Source of the DNA: Pseudaminobacter soli (ex Zhang et al. 2022)
Lineage (GTDB): Bacteria; Pseudomonadota; Alphaproteobacteria; Rhizobiales; Rhizobiaceae
DNA length: 64,000 nucleotides
Assembly: GCF_014595955.1 (NCBI RefSeq)
Contig: NZ_JABVCF010000001.1
Coordinates: forward strand, 248,001 to 312,000
Direction: 5' to 3'
Part shown: in pieces, positions 17,481 to 25,518 of the stretch
How positions within the stretch are numbered: the first letter of the stretch is position 1
Layout of the letters: each line of letters starts with the position of its first letter
The notes under the pieces: model-generated
Databases searched by the model: none
Told to the model about the DNA's origin: nothing
Seen by the model: only the letters and a program-made list of their open reading frames with translations
Translations under genes and position numbers: made by a program

Positions 17481-18476
17481 ATGCATCCAGACCAGAAAAT
17501 CGACCCCAGGGCCGTTACCGGCAGGCTGCAGGCCGTTGACCTTGCCCGCGGCCTCGCTCTGGTCGCGATGGCAATCTATCATTTCACCTGGGATCTCGAA
17601 TTCTTCGGCTATGTGCCACCCGGCATGACCGGGGTCGGCGGCTGGAAGATATTTGCGCGCTGCATTGCCGCGAGTTTCCTGTTTCTCGTGGGTGTCAGCC
17701 TGGTGCTGGCACATGGCCGAGGCATACGTTGGCACGGTTTCTGGCGCCGGCTGGCGATGGTAGGCGGGGCGGCGCTCGCCATCTCCGCCGCAACCTACCT
17801 CGCAATGCCGGAGACGTTCATCTTCTTCGGCATCCTGCACCAGATCGCCCTCGCGAGCGTGCTGGGCCTTGCATTCCTCCGGCTGCCGCCTGTCATCACC
17901 ATTCTCGTGGCTGCCGGAATAGTTGCCGCCCCATTCCTGCTGCGGTCCGAGGTCTTCGATCACCCTGCCCTGTGGTGGGTCGGCCTCTCCGCCACTATCC
18001 CAAGGTCCAACGATTACGTGCCGCTGTTTCCCTGGTTCGGGCCTGTCTTGATCGGGGTCGCCGTGGGAAGGCTCGGTCTCATCACCGGCGTCTTTGCCCG
18101 GCTGGCGGAGCTCCGTTTCGGCTCTCCCTTCCGCCCGCTGTTCTTCATCGGGCGTCACAGCCTCGCCTTCTACCTCGTCCACCAGCCCGTCCTGATCGGC
18201 TCGCTCTGGCTCTTCTCGCAACTCTTGCCGGCGCAGGCGCTCACAGACGACGACCGGCTCCGCTACTCCTGCCAGGCGACCTGCCAACAAACCCAAGACG
18301 AAAGCTTCTGCACGCGTTATTGTAACTGCATGCGCGACGAACTGGATGCGAGCGGCGACCTGCCAAAGCTCTTTCAGGGCAGAGAGGACCCTGCATTGCG
18401 CGACAGGATCAGCGGGCTCGCAGGGCTCTGCACGAGCCGGGCCGAAGAAGGCGTCCTCGAGGACACGGCGCCATGA
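17481..18476 (+). CDS. DUF1624/heparan-alpha-glucosaminide acetyltransferase-like membrane protein with Cys-rich tail
   Basis: 331 residues. The N-terminal RLQAVDLARGLALVAMAIYHF motif around residue 20 is typical of the DUF1624/acyltransferase-3-like membrane family, followed by about seven hydrophobic segments up to residue 250. The segment FFIGRHSLAFYLVHQPVLIG (near 220-240) is the usual terminal signature. After it comes an unusual extra region of roughly 75 residues with six closely spaced Cys (CQATC, FCTRYCNC). Probably an inner-membrane acyltransferase; the substrate is unknown. Its stop overlaps the next gene by 4 bases. Confidence 0.82.
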   Translation: MHPDQKIDPRAVTGRLQAVDLARGLALVAMAIYHFTWDLEFFGYVPPGMTGVGGWKIFARCIAASFLFLVGVSLVLAHGRGIRWHGFWRRLAMVGGAALAISAATYLAMPETFIFFGILHQIALASVLGLAFLRLPPVITILVAAGIVAAPFLLRSEVFDHPALWWVGLSATIPRSNDYVPLFPWFGPVLIGVAVGRLGLITGVFARLAELRFGSPFRPLFFIGRHSLAFYLVHQPVLIGSLWLFSQLLPAQALTDDDRLRYSCQATCQQTQDESFCTRYCNCMRDELDASGDLPKLFQGREDPALRDRISGLAGLCTSRAEEGVLEDTAP

Positions 18477-18946
18477 ACAGCACAGCGGCACCCAACCGTT
18501 TCGCCTGGCCGCCGCTTATCTATCTCGCGGCGATCATCGCCGGAATCGCGCTCACCGTCGTCTATCCCCTGCCCTGGATCACCGCACCGCTCTCCGATAT
18601 ACTGTTTGCCGCAGGCTGGCTGCTGGTCTTCAGTGGGTTTGCCCTCAATATCTCAGCCCTGCGGACGCTTCGACGCGCCAACACCACGATGCGGCCCGAC
18701 CGGCCGAGCGATCACCTTGTCACCTCCGGCCCATTCTCCTTCACGCGCAATCCGATCTATCTCGGCAATACCATGCTGACGATCGGAATCGGACTCGTCA
18801 CCGAGAGCCTATGGTTTCTGCTCTTTGCGCTGATTGCGGCCTTCGCCACCCAGAAACTCGCGATCGAGGGGGAGGAACGGCATCTCGAGGCCAAGTTCGG
18901 CAAGAAGTACCGCGACTATCGCGCCCGGATAAGGCGCTGGATCTGA
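18473..18946 (+). CDS. ICMT/PEMT-like integral membrane methyltransferase
   Basis: 157 residues, four membrane helices. The C-terminal signature is seen as GPFSFTRNPIYLGN plus EGEERHLEAKFGKKYRDYRARIRRWI, the SAM-binding part of isoprenylcysteine-carboxyl-methyltransferase-like proteins. Bacterial members methylate lipids or small molecules; the substrate is unknown here. The ATGA overlap with the DUF1624 gene indicates translational coupling, so both probably modify an envelope component. Confidence 0.87.
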   Translation: MNSTAAPNRFAWPPLIYLAAIIAGIALTVVYPLPWITAPLSDILFAAGWLLVFSGFALNISALRTLRRANTTMRPDRPSDHLVTSGPFSFTRNPIYLGNTMLTIGIGLVTESLWFLLFALIAAFATQKLAIEGEERHLEAKFGKKYRDYRARIRRWI

Positions 18947-19088
18947 GTCCCCCTCAACGGATTGACGGCGCAGGTGACCTCCACCAATTGGTCTAGGGTG
19001 GGCGAATATCGTGCTGCGCCCCCATCGGCAGAGCGTACACCCGGACGGGGGCTGCCGTCACGTCACCCTTGCCCGCGGAAAACCGCTG

Positions 19089-19475
19089 CTACGTGCTCAC
19101 ACCAAGCTCGGCGAGCCGCTCGACGCAGGATTCCTCGGCCTGGTCCAGTTCAGCCAAAGTTTCTTCAAGGTCCCTGCGCTTCTGACGGAGGTCTTCCTTC
19201 TTCTCGTTAATGCGCGCGATCAGCAGCTTAAGCTGCCCCACTTCGCCCGGCGGCTCCTTATACATCTGGATGATCTCGCGGATCTCTGCGATCGAGAAGC
19301 CGAGGCGCTTTCCCCGCAGGATCAGCCGCACGAGGTGACGGTCCGACGGGCGGAAAAGCCGGGTGCGCCCACGGCGAGCCGGGTGGATAAGCCCTTCGTC
19401 CTCGTAGAAACGCAGTGTGCGGGTGGATATGTCGAATTCACGGGTGAGTTCCGTGATCGAGTAGTACTCTCGCAT
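19089..19475 (-). CDS. MerR-family regulator, LiuR-like
   Basis: 128 residues. The winged-HTH starts YYSITELTREFDISTRTLRFYEDEGLIHP, and a coiled-coil dimerisation helix follows from about residue 75 (EVGQLKLLIARINEKKEDLRQ). The sequence closely resembles LiuR, the regulator of branched-chain amino acid/isovalerate catabolism genes in Proteobacteria, but no liu genes are in this window. One Cys remains near the C-terminus, so a metal-sensing role is unlikely. The start at 19475 is chosen because the HTH begins within four residues; the longer frame to 19514 adds a basic stretch with no homology. Confidence 0.82.
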   Translation of the reverse strand: MREYYSITELTREFDISTRTLRFYEDEGLIHPARRGRTRLFRPSDRHLVRLILRGKRLGFSIAEIREIIQMYKEPPGEVGQLKLLIARINEKKEDLRQKRRDLEETLAELDQAEESCVERLAELGVST

Positions 19476-19782
19476 GGGGTTCGCGCGATCTCCTGTCCGG
19501 AAAAGACCTCCCACGCACTTACGTAAAAGTCAAACAGGGTGGCATGTGCAGGCGCCGCGCCGAAGCAAATGAAGCGCCAGCTTTCTCTGCCGTGGTCGTA
19601 GCCTTCGTCCTGAAACAAGTTCCGTTTCGCCCTCCTGCCCGTTCAGGCTGAGATGTCGGCAAATGTATCTGTAACATAGCTTTTGATAGCGTCGACGCTC
19701 CGACCAGCCGGCAAGCATTATTGCCAGTTCTTATTCCTGGGTGCTACGACCAAAATAGTCACAATTTCCGGGTAGGGAATCA
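19476..19782. other. intergenic divergent region
   Basis: About 300 bases between the MerR-type regulator and the sulfotransferase. No gene supported. Base composition becomes visibly less GC-rich from about 19.6 kb onward. A palindromic TTACGTAA with nearby TTGAC on the minus strand is listed separately. Confidence 0.5.
19515..19534 (-). promoter_or_regulatory. candidate LiuR-type operator
   Basis: Read on the minus strand the site is TTGACTTTTACGTAAGTG, with a perfect TTACGTAA core and a TTGAC upstream. It lies 40-60 bases before the LiuR-like gene, where autoregulation by a MerR-family protein would place it. Resemblance to published LiuR sites is from memory and partial. Confidence 0.3.
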
Positions 19783-20526
19783 GTGAAACCAAAGGTTGAC
19801 TTCTTCGTCATCGGACCCGCACGCTGCGGCACATCAAGTCTTTATAGGGCGTTCGGTCGACATCCCAGCATTTACGCACCTCGAGTGAAGGAGCCCCGCT
19901 TCTTCGACAAGAACTGGGAAAAGGGCTGGGATTGGTATGGCGAGAACTACGCCGAAGCCACCCCAGACATGATCACAGGCGACTTCTCGCCGAGCTACGC
20001 AACTGCATCAAGCCATACGCCAGCCCGCCGCATCAGCCAAGCGTATCCACACGCCAAAATTATACACCTGATCCGCAATCCTATTGATTGCGCGATTTCC
20101 AATTGGCGTATGGCGGCCGAACTGCAGGGCCAAGCAATTCCGTTCATGCAGTCGCTGCACGACTGGGGTGCCGTGGTCCTCAATCGGGCCCTCTTTTACA
20201 GCCAGATTTCGAAATACCGCGACTTTTTTCCAGACAATCAGATCAGGGTTGTTCCGCTGGTGGAGCGGAGTAAGGACCGCAAGCTTTTAGCGGAACTGCA
20301 GGAGTTCCTAGGTGTGGAGCACAAACCAATAAAGGTTCCGAAGGTCAGCCAGTCAGATAACCACACCGACCGACCAGGTAAGCCGCCCGTTTCAGAGCAG
20401 GACCGCCGCGCCTTCATCGATCTCGTATTCGAGGATGCTGCGGCGATTCTCCGTTACGCTGACCTCGCCACTGACTTCTGGGATCTCTCACCGGGTTACC
20501 GAGGTTGGGGCGGTACGCCTGTCTGA
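19783..20526 (+). CDS. PAPS-dependent sulfotransferase
   Basis: 247 residues, GTG start behind AGGGAA. The 5'-phosphosulfate-binding loop is GPARCGTSSLYRAFGRHP (residues about 11-28), and the 3'-phosphate-binding region fits IIHLIRNPIDCAISNWRM (about 91-108), both hallmarks of the sulfotransferase family. It probably sulfates a surface glycan or a secreted oligosaccharide. It lies in a less GC-rich patch with an orphan polysaccharide-export permease and a broken glycosyltransferase-like gene, next to tRNA-Leu, which suggests a horizontally acquired surface-polysaccharide segment. Confidence 0.9.
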   Translation: MKPKVDFFVIGPARCGTSSLYRAFGRHPSIYAPRVKEPRFFDKNWEKGWDWYGENYAEATPDMITGDFSPSYATASSHTPARRISQAYPHAKIIHLIRNPIDCAISNWRMAAELQGQAIPFMQSLHDWGAVVLNRALFYSQISKYRDFFPDNQIRVVPLVERSKDRKLLAELQEFLGVEHKPIKVPKVSQSDNHTDRPGKPPVSEQDRRAFIDLVFEDAAAILRYADLATDFWDLSPGYRGWGGTPV

Positions 20527-20606
20527 ATCGCATTGCTGGACTCAGCTTTAGCGCAAAGGCGAGCCATGCTGCGTGAACCAATGTTTACCAACTCTCGCAG
20601 ACCAAA

Positions 20607-21413
20607 TCAGCGGTTCAGCAGGATGTGCCGGTATGTCCGCTCGAGCGCCGTTGCCAGCAGCAGGAGAATTGCGCCGAGCCAGATCACATAATTTACGCTC
20701 AAAAGAGGCTCGTAGGTCAAATAAATAGCCGTTCGAAGCATCTCGACACAGTGAAGAACGGGATTCCAAGCGAGGATGTTCTGTATAGCCGGTGGCATCA
20801 GGATTGGAACGTAGAAGACGCCACTGCAAAGAAGCAACGGCAGGCGAAGAATGCTCCAGACTTTTGACCACATCAAAAATGGATTCGACATGACAGCGTT
20901 GAAGTATCCGACGCAGAAAGCGAGCCACATTGGCAGCAGGAACGCGGCAACCACCCGCTCTGGATGATACAATACCTTGTGCTCGATGAAGACATTGGCC
21001 AGCGCGAAGAAGGCGGCCCATACGAAAAGTGCGATGCCCATTTCGAGCGTGGCGCGCCCCAGAACCAGATCGATGGGCTTCACCGGAGGGTAGGTCAGCA
21101 ATGCCTTGTTCGCCGAGATGGCATTCAAGAGTTGTCCAGCCATGGACGTGAAGGCTCTGACCACCAACAGGCCGGACACCATGAACAGTGCGGCGCTCTC
21201 TCCGAACGGGGAATTCCTCCCGAGGAACATTCGCACCAGAACCACGGCCAGCGTGAAAAGGACTGGCTCCATGACGATCCAGAACAGGCCGATTCGGTTG
21301 CGCCCGACCCGGGTCTTCAATTCACGGATGATGACGGCAATGATGACCCTTCCCATGACGCCAAGCTGCGCCCGAAGGGTGAATGCCTGAATATGCTGCA
21401 TGTCCGGGTTCAT
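20607..21413 (-). CDS. ABC-2 type polysaccharide export permease (KpsM-like)
   Basis: 268 residues with about six membrane segments (first near residues 38-60, last near 240-258) and the ABC-2 permease pattern with GRNRIGLFWIVMEPVLF near residue 37. Proteins of this kind pair with a KpsT-type ATPase to export capsular or O-antigen polysaccharide. No ATPase, KpsE/D or glycan-synthesis operon lies in the window, so the gene is an orphan here. Read divergently from the glycosyltransferase-like pseudogene. No obvious ribosome site before its ATG. Confidence 0.87.
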   Translation of the reverse strand: MNPDMQHIQAFTLRAQLGVMGRVIIAVIIRELKTRVGRNRIGLFWIVMEPVLFTLAVVLVRMFLGRNSPFGESAALFMVSGLLVVRAFTSMAGQLLNAISANKALLTYPPVKPIDLVLGRATLEMGIALFVWAAFFALANVFIEHKVLYHPERVVAAFLLPMWLAFCVGYFNAVMSNPFLMWSKVWSILRLPLLLCSGVFYVPILMPPAIQNILAWNPVLHCVEMLRTAIYLTYEPLLSVNYVIWLGAILLLLATALERTYRHILLNR

Positions 21414-21463
21414 AGGCTACATTTGTACCGCTGCACAATAGCTTTAGACTCATTGGAGTTCAG

Positions 21464-22690
21464 ATGAAGGCCGAAAGTCCACTTGCCTCGATCAGGTGTC
21501 TTCTCGAGCAATCAGAGACTGATTTCCAGACAGTGGATTCCGTTTACGCCGAATTAGCCAGGATGTTCGCGGTGCAACAGGATGCTACCGCCGAATGGCT
21601 ACTGGAGACACTCTTTCGAAGGCATTCTAACCTCTATCTCATACATTATCTCCAGGCTCTTGCGCTGGAGTACGTCACTGCCAGGGAGTCATCGTGGCAG
21701 GGAGAGCGAGGGCGCACAGTCTATGGTATTCCGCGTCTGCTTGCCTACGACCCGCAACGTCTGGAGACTCCGCTACTAGACATCCGCGAACGCAATCTGG
21801 AGATGTACGGCCAGATGCCTCACCTCTGGATGATGGACGGCTCCGTACATTTCCTACGAGGCGATCTAGAACTCGCACGGAAAGCCTTCAAATACGCAGC
21901 CGAGCTTGCCGATCGGCAAGATCGACCCCTGCAACGAATGTACCTCGGCGCTTACTCTGTCGAAGCCCACAAGAGCGAAACCCCTCCCCCGAGTTCGGAG
22001 CATGCCTCCTTCGCCATGCACCGACGCCATGACTTCCCCGTTACGATTCTGATAGGGGCTGACATGGTGTACCTGCGTAACTTCGCCCCTCGGATGGTAG
22101 AGAGCGTCGACGGCAAAGGCGTTGGCATCCACTTCCATGTCATCAATCCAGAACACGATGTGGATACCATCGTGCCTGGATTTGCCGGACTGAGCACCGA
22201 ATCCATCTAGTGGACCAACAAGACCGACGTGACGTGGTATACGCTCCTCCGGTTCGCTCGTGCACGGATCATTCAGGAGACATACCGAACCCCGCTCTTG
22301 ATCGGAGACATCGACGGTTCTTATCGATTTGACGCAGCCTTCATAGAAAGGACTGCCTCGCAGGCGGACCTCACCTTCAATTCGCACCTGGGACCCGCCT
22401 CCCATGTACCTTGGCGGATGCTACGAGGCAGTGGCACCGTCATCGCGGACACCGCAGCCGGCTCTCGGTTCTTACGCCTGCTGGAGAGCTATATCCTGAG
22501 CCGCTTTCCCATGGGGAAATATCCTCGAACATGGTGGTTCGACCAACTCGCCATCTTCGACTGCGCCATCGAGTCGAAAGCAGTTGGCGCGACACTCGAC
22601 ATCTTTAATAGACCCCCGATAGCGTCGGATAATAGTGCGGCAACAAGAGCGCTGAAACGATCCGCGAGACGGCAAAAGAAATCGTCATGA
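21464..22690 (+). pseudogene. glycosyltransferase-like protein interrupted by in-frame TAG
   Basis: One 409-codon frame runs from the ATG at 21464 to the TGA at 22688-22690 but is broken by TAG at 22208-22210. Coding character continues without frame change on both sides. The part before the stop has helical repeats (residues about 10-170, TPR-like), then a nucleotide-sugar-transferase-like start (VTILIGADMVYLRNFAP). The part after has LLIGDIDGSYRF, which resembles a DxD motif, and WWFDQLAIFDC, the DQ motif seen in several GT-A families. The GT assignment is inferred from these motifs. With the stop, only 248 residues without the DxD half would be made. An intact second half could start at 22229, but has no good ribosome site. 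Confidence 0.7.
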
Positions 22691-22779
22691 ATTCGGGCGA
22701 GATCCTTGCGACCATCGGTTCAGCCGTTGCCGACGCAAACGCGCGCGCACTGGAGAGCCCTCCCCTGCTTCAGGGATAG
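22687..22779 (+). CDS. short ORF overlapping the broken glycosyltransferase gene
   Basis: 30 codons, starting in an ATGA overlap with the stop of the interrupted gene and ending shortly before tRNA-Leu. The sequence (MNSGEILATIGSAV start) has no recognised family. It may be the remaining 5' end of a gene lost when the sequence next to the tRNA was rearranged, or chance. Listed because the 4-base overlap is the usual geometry of coupled genes. Confidence 0.25.
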   Translation: MNSGEILATIGSAVADANARALESPPLLQG

Positions 22780-22826
22780 GCGCTAAAAATTACGAATCAT
22801 GCTGGAAAGGCTAGTCGACTTTCAGA

Positions 22827-22911
22827 TGGTGCGGTCGAGAAGACTCGAACTTCCACGGGTTGCCCCACAGCGACCTCAACGCTGCGCGTCTACCAATTCC
22901 GCCACGACCGC
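22827..22911 (-). tRNA. tRNA-Leu (anticodon GAG), CCA encoded
   Basis: 85 bases including CCA. The acceptor stem GCGGTCG pairs with CGACCGC, the anticodon loop is TTGAGGT within the stem CAGCG/CGCTG, there is a long variable arm as expected for Leu, and the T loop is TTCGAGT. It reads leucine CTC/CTT codons. The polysaccharide patch at 19.6-22.8 kb ends just beside its 3' end, a usual integration position. Confidence 0.96.
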
Positions 22912-23238
22912 ACGTCACGAAAGGGCCGGTCCAAGCCGGCCAGCGCGATTTAGCAAATCGGTTTCCGGGAAACAAGGGCGGCGAAGGGGAATTCCCACGG
23001 AAGCGAGATACCGCATGGGAAGGTGCGCACAGGAGCCGGATAGGCAGCCCATAATGCTCCGCTAAAGAAATGCGTCACGTCGGCCATGTCGCACCGCGGT
23101 GAAGCCGTTCGGGGGCTCTGCCAGCTTGTGCTGCCTGCTCGCCCACGCTGCACTCTTCGCGCAACCGGCGGCGGCCTGCGATTCGTTTGCTGGACGTCCT
23201 ACTCCGACGCATCCATATGAGATCTGACCGGAGTTCTC
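22912..23238. other. intergenic region, tRNA-Leu to lipB
   Basis: About 330 bases. It should hold the tRNA-Leu promoter (minus) and the lipB promoter (plus). Overlapping frames here are shadows or lack ribosome sites. No repeat noticed. Confidence 0.5.
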
Positions 23239-23946
23239 ATGCAGCGTAGCGAAACAGCACGATCCTTCCTGCCCGCCCCGGGCTCTGCCCCTGTCACGTG
23301 GCGGGTCGAGCCAGGACTGACGCCCTATGATCAGGCGCTCGAGTTCATGGAACTGAGGGCCGCCGCGATTCGCGACGGCAGCGCCGACGAACTCGTCTGG
23401 CTGGTCGAGCATCCTCCGCTCTACACCGCCGGCACCAGCGCGCGGCGCGAGGATCTCGTCGAGCCCGACCGATTCCCCGTCTTCGATGCCGGCCGCGGCG
23501 GCGAGTACACCTATCACGGGCCCGGTCAGCGCGTAGCCTATGTCATGCTCGATCTGAAACGGCGGCGCGAGGACGTGCGGGCCTTCGTCGCCGCGCTTGA
23601 GGATTGGATCATTGCCGCCCTCGCCTCGTTCAACATCCGAGGCGAGAGGCGCGAGGATCGGGTCGGCGTCTGGGTAGTCCGTCCCGGCCGCCCGCCACAG
23701 CCGAACGGGGCTCCGGCGGAAGACAAGATCGCCGCAATCGGCATACGGCTGCGCCGCTGGGTGAGCTTTCACGGCATCGCGGTGAATGTCGAGCCGGACC
23801 TGTCGCATTTCTCCGGCATCGTGCCCTGCGGCATAAGCGGGCATGGCGTGACCAGCCTCGTGGACCTCGGCCTGCCAGTGACGATGTCCGACTTCGACGT
23901 CGCCCTAAAGGCGTCGTTCGAGAAGGTATTCGGGCCGGTCGCCTAG
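23239..23946 (+). CDS. lipB: octanoyl-[ACP]:protein N-octanoyltransferase (LipB)
   Basis: 235 residues. Transfers octanoate from acyl carrier protein to lipoyl-domain lysines, the first step of lipoate assembly. Catalytic residues are visible: Cys in [15 protein letters not shown] (about residue 197) and Lys in [18 protein letters not shown] (about 165). The [17 protein letters not shown] block (about 88-104) is the family signature. Start supported by GGAGTTCTC. Downstream is the convergent 28-residue peptide gene. Confidence 0.95.
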   Translation: MQRSETARSFLPAPGSAPVTWRVEPGLTPYDQALEFMELRAAAIRDGSADELVWLVEHPPLYTAGTSARREDLVEPDRFPVFDAGRGGEYTYHGPGQRVAYVMLDLKRRREDVRAFVAALEDWIIAALASFNIRGERREDRVGVWVVRPGRPPQPNGAPAEDKIAAIGIRLRRWVSFHGIAVNVEPDLSHFSGIVPCGISGHGVTSLVDLGLPVTMSDFDVALKASFEKVFGPVA

Positions 23947-23957
23947 CTCCGCCGCCA

Positions 23958-24044
23958 TCAGAGAGCGCCGATCCAGAGCGCCAGCGTGATCAAAAAGGTG
24001 CTCATGGAAACGAGCGACAGCACGTCCTGAATGAAATGGGTCAT
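23958..24044 (-). CDS. 28-residue single-helix membrane peptide
   Basis: A tiny gene with a strong ribosome site (GGAGGGAAAAG directly before ATG). The peptide begins MTHFIQDVLSLVSMSTF and continues as a hydrophobic helix (LITLALWIGAL) to the C-terminus. It looks like one of the short inner-membrane proteins that annotation pipelines miss. No family can be named. Stands alone between lipB (11 bases past its stop) and a gene-free stretch. Confidence 0.55.
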   Translation of the reverse strand: MTHFIQDVLSLVSMSTFLITLALWIGAL

Positions 24045-24519
24045 CTTTTCCCTCCATCGCGTTTGTTCCTATTTTGTTCTCATTTGAATCAAAGTCAACC
24101 CTGGCGACGCCGCTGACGTTGCCGGCCGGGCAAATGGTTAGGGAAAGCTAAAGGTCGCACCCGCGCATAGGCCGGGTAGCGCGCATGCGCTCGGTTCGTT
24201 CGATCACTGCCGTGTTGCGGGCTGCGTCGCTTGCGCTTCGTCCGGCTCGACAGAGCCTTCGGGCTGCGCTTGTCGCCGGCCGGCTTCGGACGTTTCTCGC
24301 CGTTCTGGTATAGGGAATCAAACTCCACGTCCTTCAGTCCCTCCCAGTCCTGCCCATCGATAGGAGTCGATGACCGGCATCAGGAATAGGCGTCGCGGTT
24401 TTGTCCTGCATGATCCGGTCCTCTTGATCGTTTCTGCGAAACCCCGCCCCCCCCCCGCACATCCTGTTCCGCGCGTCATCGAGAACTGATAGGTCAGCGC
24501 TGCAAGCTTTTGGATTGTG
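24045..24519. other. intergenic region with C10 homopolymer
   Basis: 475 bases without a gene I can support. A minus-strand frame at 24095-24328 encodes a very basic, low-complexity peptide with a GTG start and no usable ribosome site; not accepted. A run of ten C residues lies at 24447-24456, about 60 bases upstream of the methyladenine glycosylase start. Promoter of the 28-residue peptide gene is expected near 24050-24090. Confidence 0.5.
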
Positions 24520-25065
24520 ATGACGTTATCAGCGTTTTTTGAGCGCCCCGCGGTCGCGGTGGCGCGGGACCTCATCGGCTGCCAGCTCAAGGTAAACGGG
24601 GCCGGTGGCATCCTGGTCGAGACGGAGGCCTATGAGCCCAACGATCCAGCCTCTCACAGCTACAGGGGCGAGACGCCGCGCAATCGCGCCATGTTCGGGC
24701 GCGCCGGCAGAGCCTATGTCTATCGGTCCTACGGCATTCATTGGTGCCTGAATGTCGTCTGCCTGCCGGGAAGCGCCGTCTTGATACGCGCCATCGAGCC
24801 GAGATGGGGGCTTTCGGAGATGCGGGAGCGCCGCGGGGTGGATGATGACCGGCTGCTCTGCTCCGGGCCGGGGCGCCTGAGCCAGGCGCTTGGCATCGAC
24901 GGATCCGTGAACGACATGTCGTTCACGGAATCGCCGTTCGAGTTCCGGATCGCGGAAGAAGCCCTCCCGGTTGCGACCGGCCTGCGCATTGGGATCACGC
25001 GCGCGGTGGAGAAACCCTGGCGGTTCGGGCTCGCCGGCTCGCCCTATCTCAGCGGCAGGATGTAA
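24520..25065 (+). CDS. DNA-3-methyladenine glycosylase (AAG/MPG type)
   Basis: 181 residues. Base-excision repair enzyme removing alkylated purines. Seen: [34 protein letters not shown] (in pieces; the Glu of VETEAY is the catalytic base, about residue 37), [28 protein letters not shown] (intercalating Tyr region) and [11 protein letters not shown]. Length is normal for bacterial members. A GTG one codon earlier is an alternative start. Convergent with sufT. Confidence 0.93.
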   Translation: MTLSAFFERPAVAVARDLIGCQLKVNGAGGILVETEAYEPNDPASHSYRGETPRNRAMFGRAGRAYVYRSYGIHWCLNVVCLPGSAVLIRAIEPRWGLSEMRERRGVDDDRLLCSGPGRLSQALGIDGSVNDMSFTESPFEFRIAEEALPVATGLRIGITRAVEKPWRFGLAGSPYLSGRM

Positions 25066-25108
25066 CGAGGCTTTTCCGACGGGGCTCCTGGCCACCGACG
25101 AGAAGCGG

Positions 25109-25513
25109 TCAGTACCAGCCGACCGCGACCTGCGCCTCTTCCGACATGCGGTCCGGGGTCCACGGCGGATCGAACACCATGCTCACCTCGACGCCCGAGA
25201 CTCCTTCCACCGCACCGACGGCATTCTCGACCCAGCCCGGCATTTCGCCTGCCACCGGGCAGCCGGGCGCCGTCAGCGTCATGTCGATCTTCACCGAGCG
25301 GTCGTCCTCGATGTCGATGCGATAGATCAAGCCGAGTTCGTAGATGTCGGCGGGGATCTCGGGGTCATAGACGGTCTTCAGCGCCGCGATGATGTCATCG
25401 GTGATGCGGGCGAGTTCGTCCGCGGGGATGGCGGACGCAGGCGCGGCTGAAACTGCCCCCGATGCCTCGGCTGCTGTGCCGCCTGCCTTCTCGAGGCTGT
25501 GATCCTCACTCAT
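25109..25513 (-). CDS. sufT: SUF system Fe-S cluster assembly protein SufT (DUF59)
   Basis: 134 residues. The DUF59/MIP18 domain occupies residues about 35-130 with the family motif TVYDPEIPADIYELGLIYRI and the conserved Cys in TLTAPGCPVAGEMP. Members help Fe-S protein maturation, especially under high Fe-S demand. The Ala/Pro-rich N-terminal 30 residues are a variable extension. It starts 6 bases after the sufS stop, last gene of the suf operon. A longer frame to 25651 would overlap sufS and is rejected. Confidence 0.92.
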   Translation of the reverse strand: MSEDHSLEKAGGTAAEASGAVSAAPASAIPADELARITDDIIAALKTVYDPEIPADIYELGLIYRIDIEDDRSVKIDMTLTAPGCPVAGEMPGWVENAVGAVEGVSGVEVSMVFDPPWTPDRMSEEAQVAVGWY

Positions 25514-25518
25514 TCGCG

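Noticed and set aside
24095-24328. 77-codon minus-strand frame with GTG start
   Set aside because: Very basic, low-complexity product and no properly spaced ribosome site.
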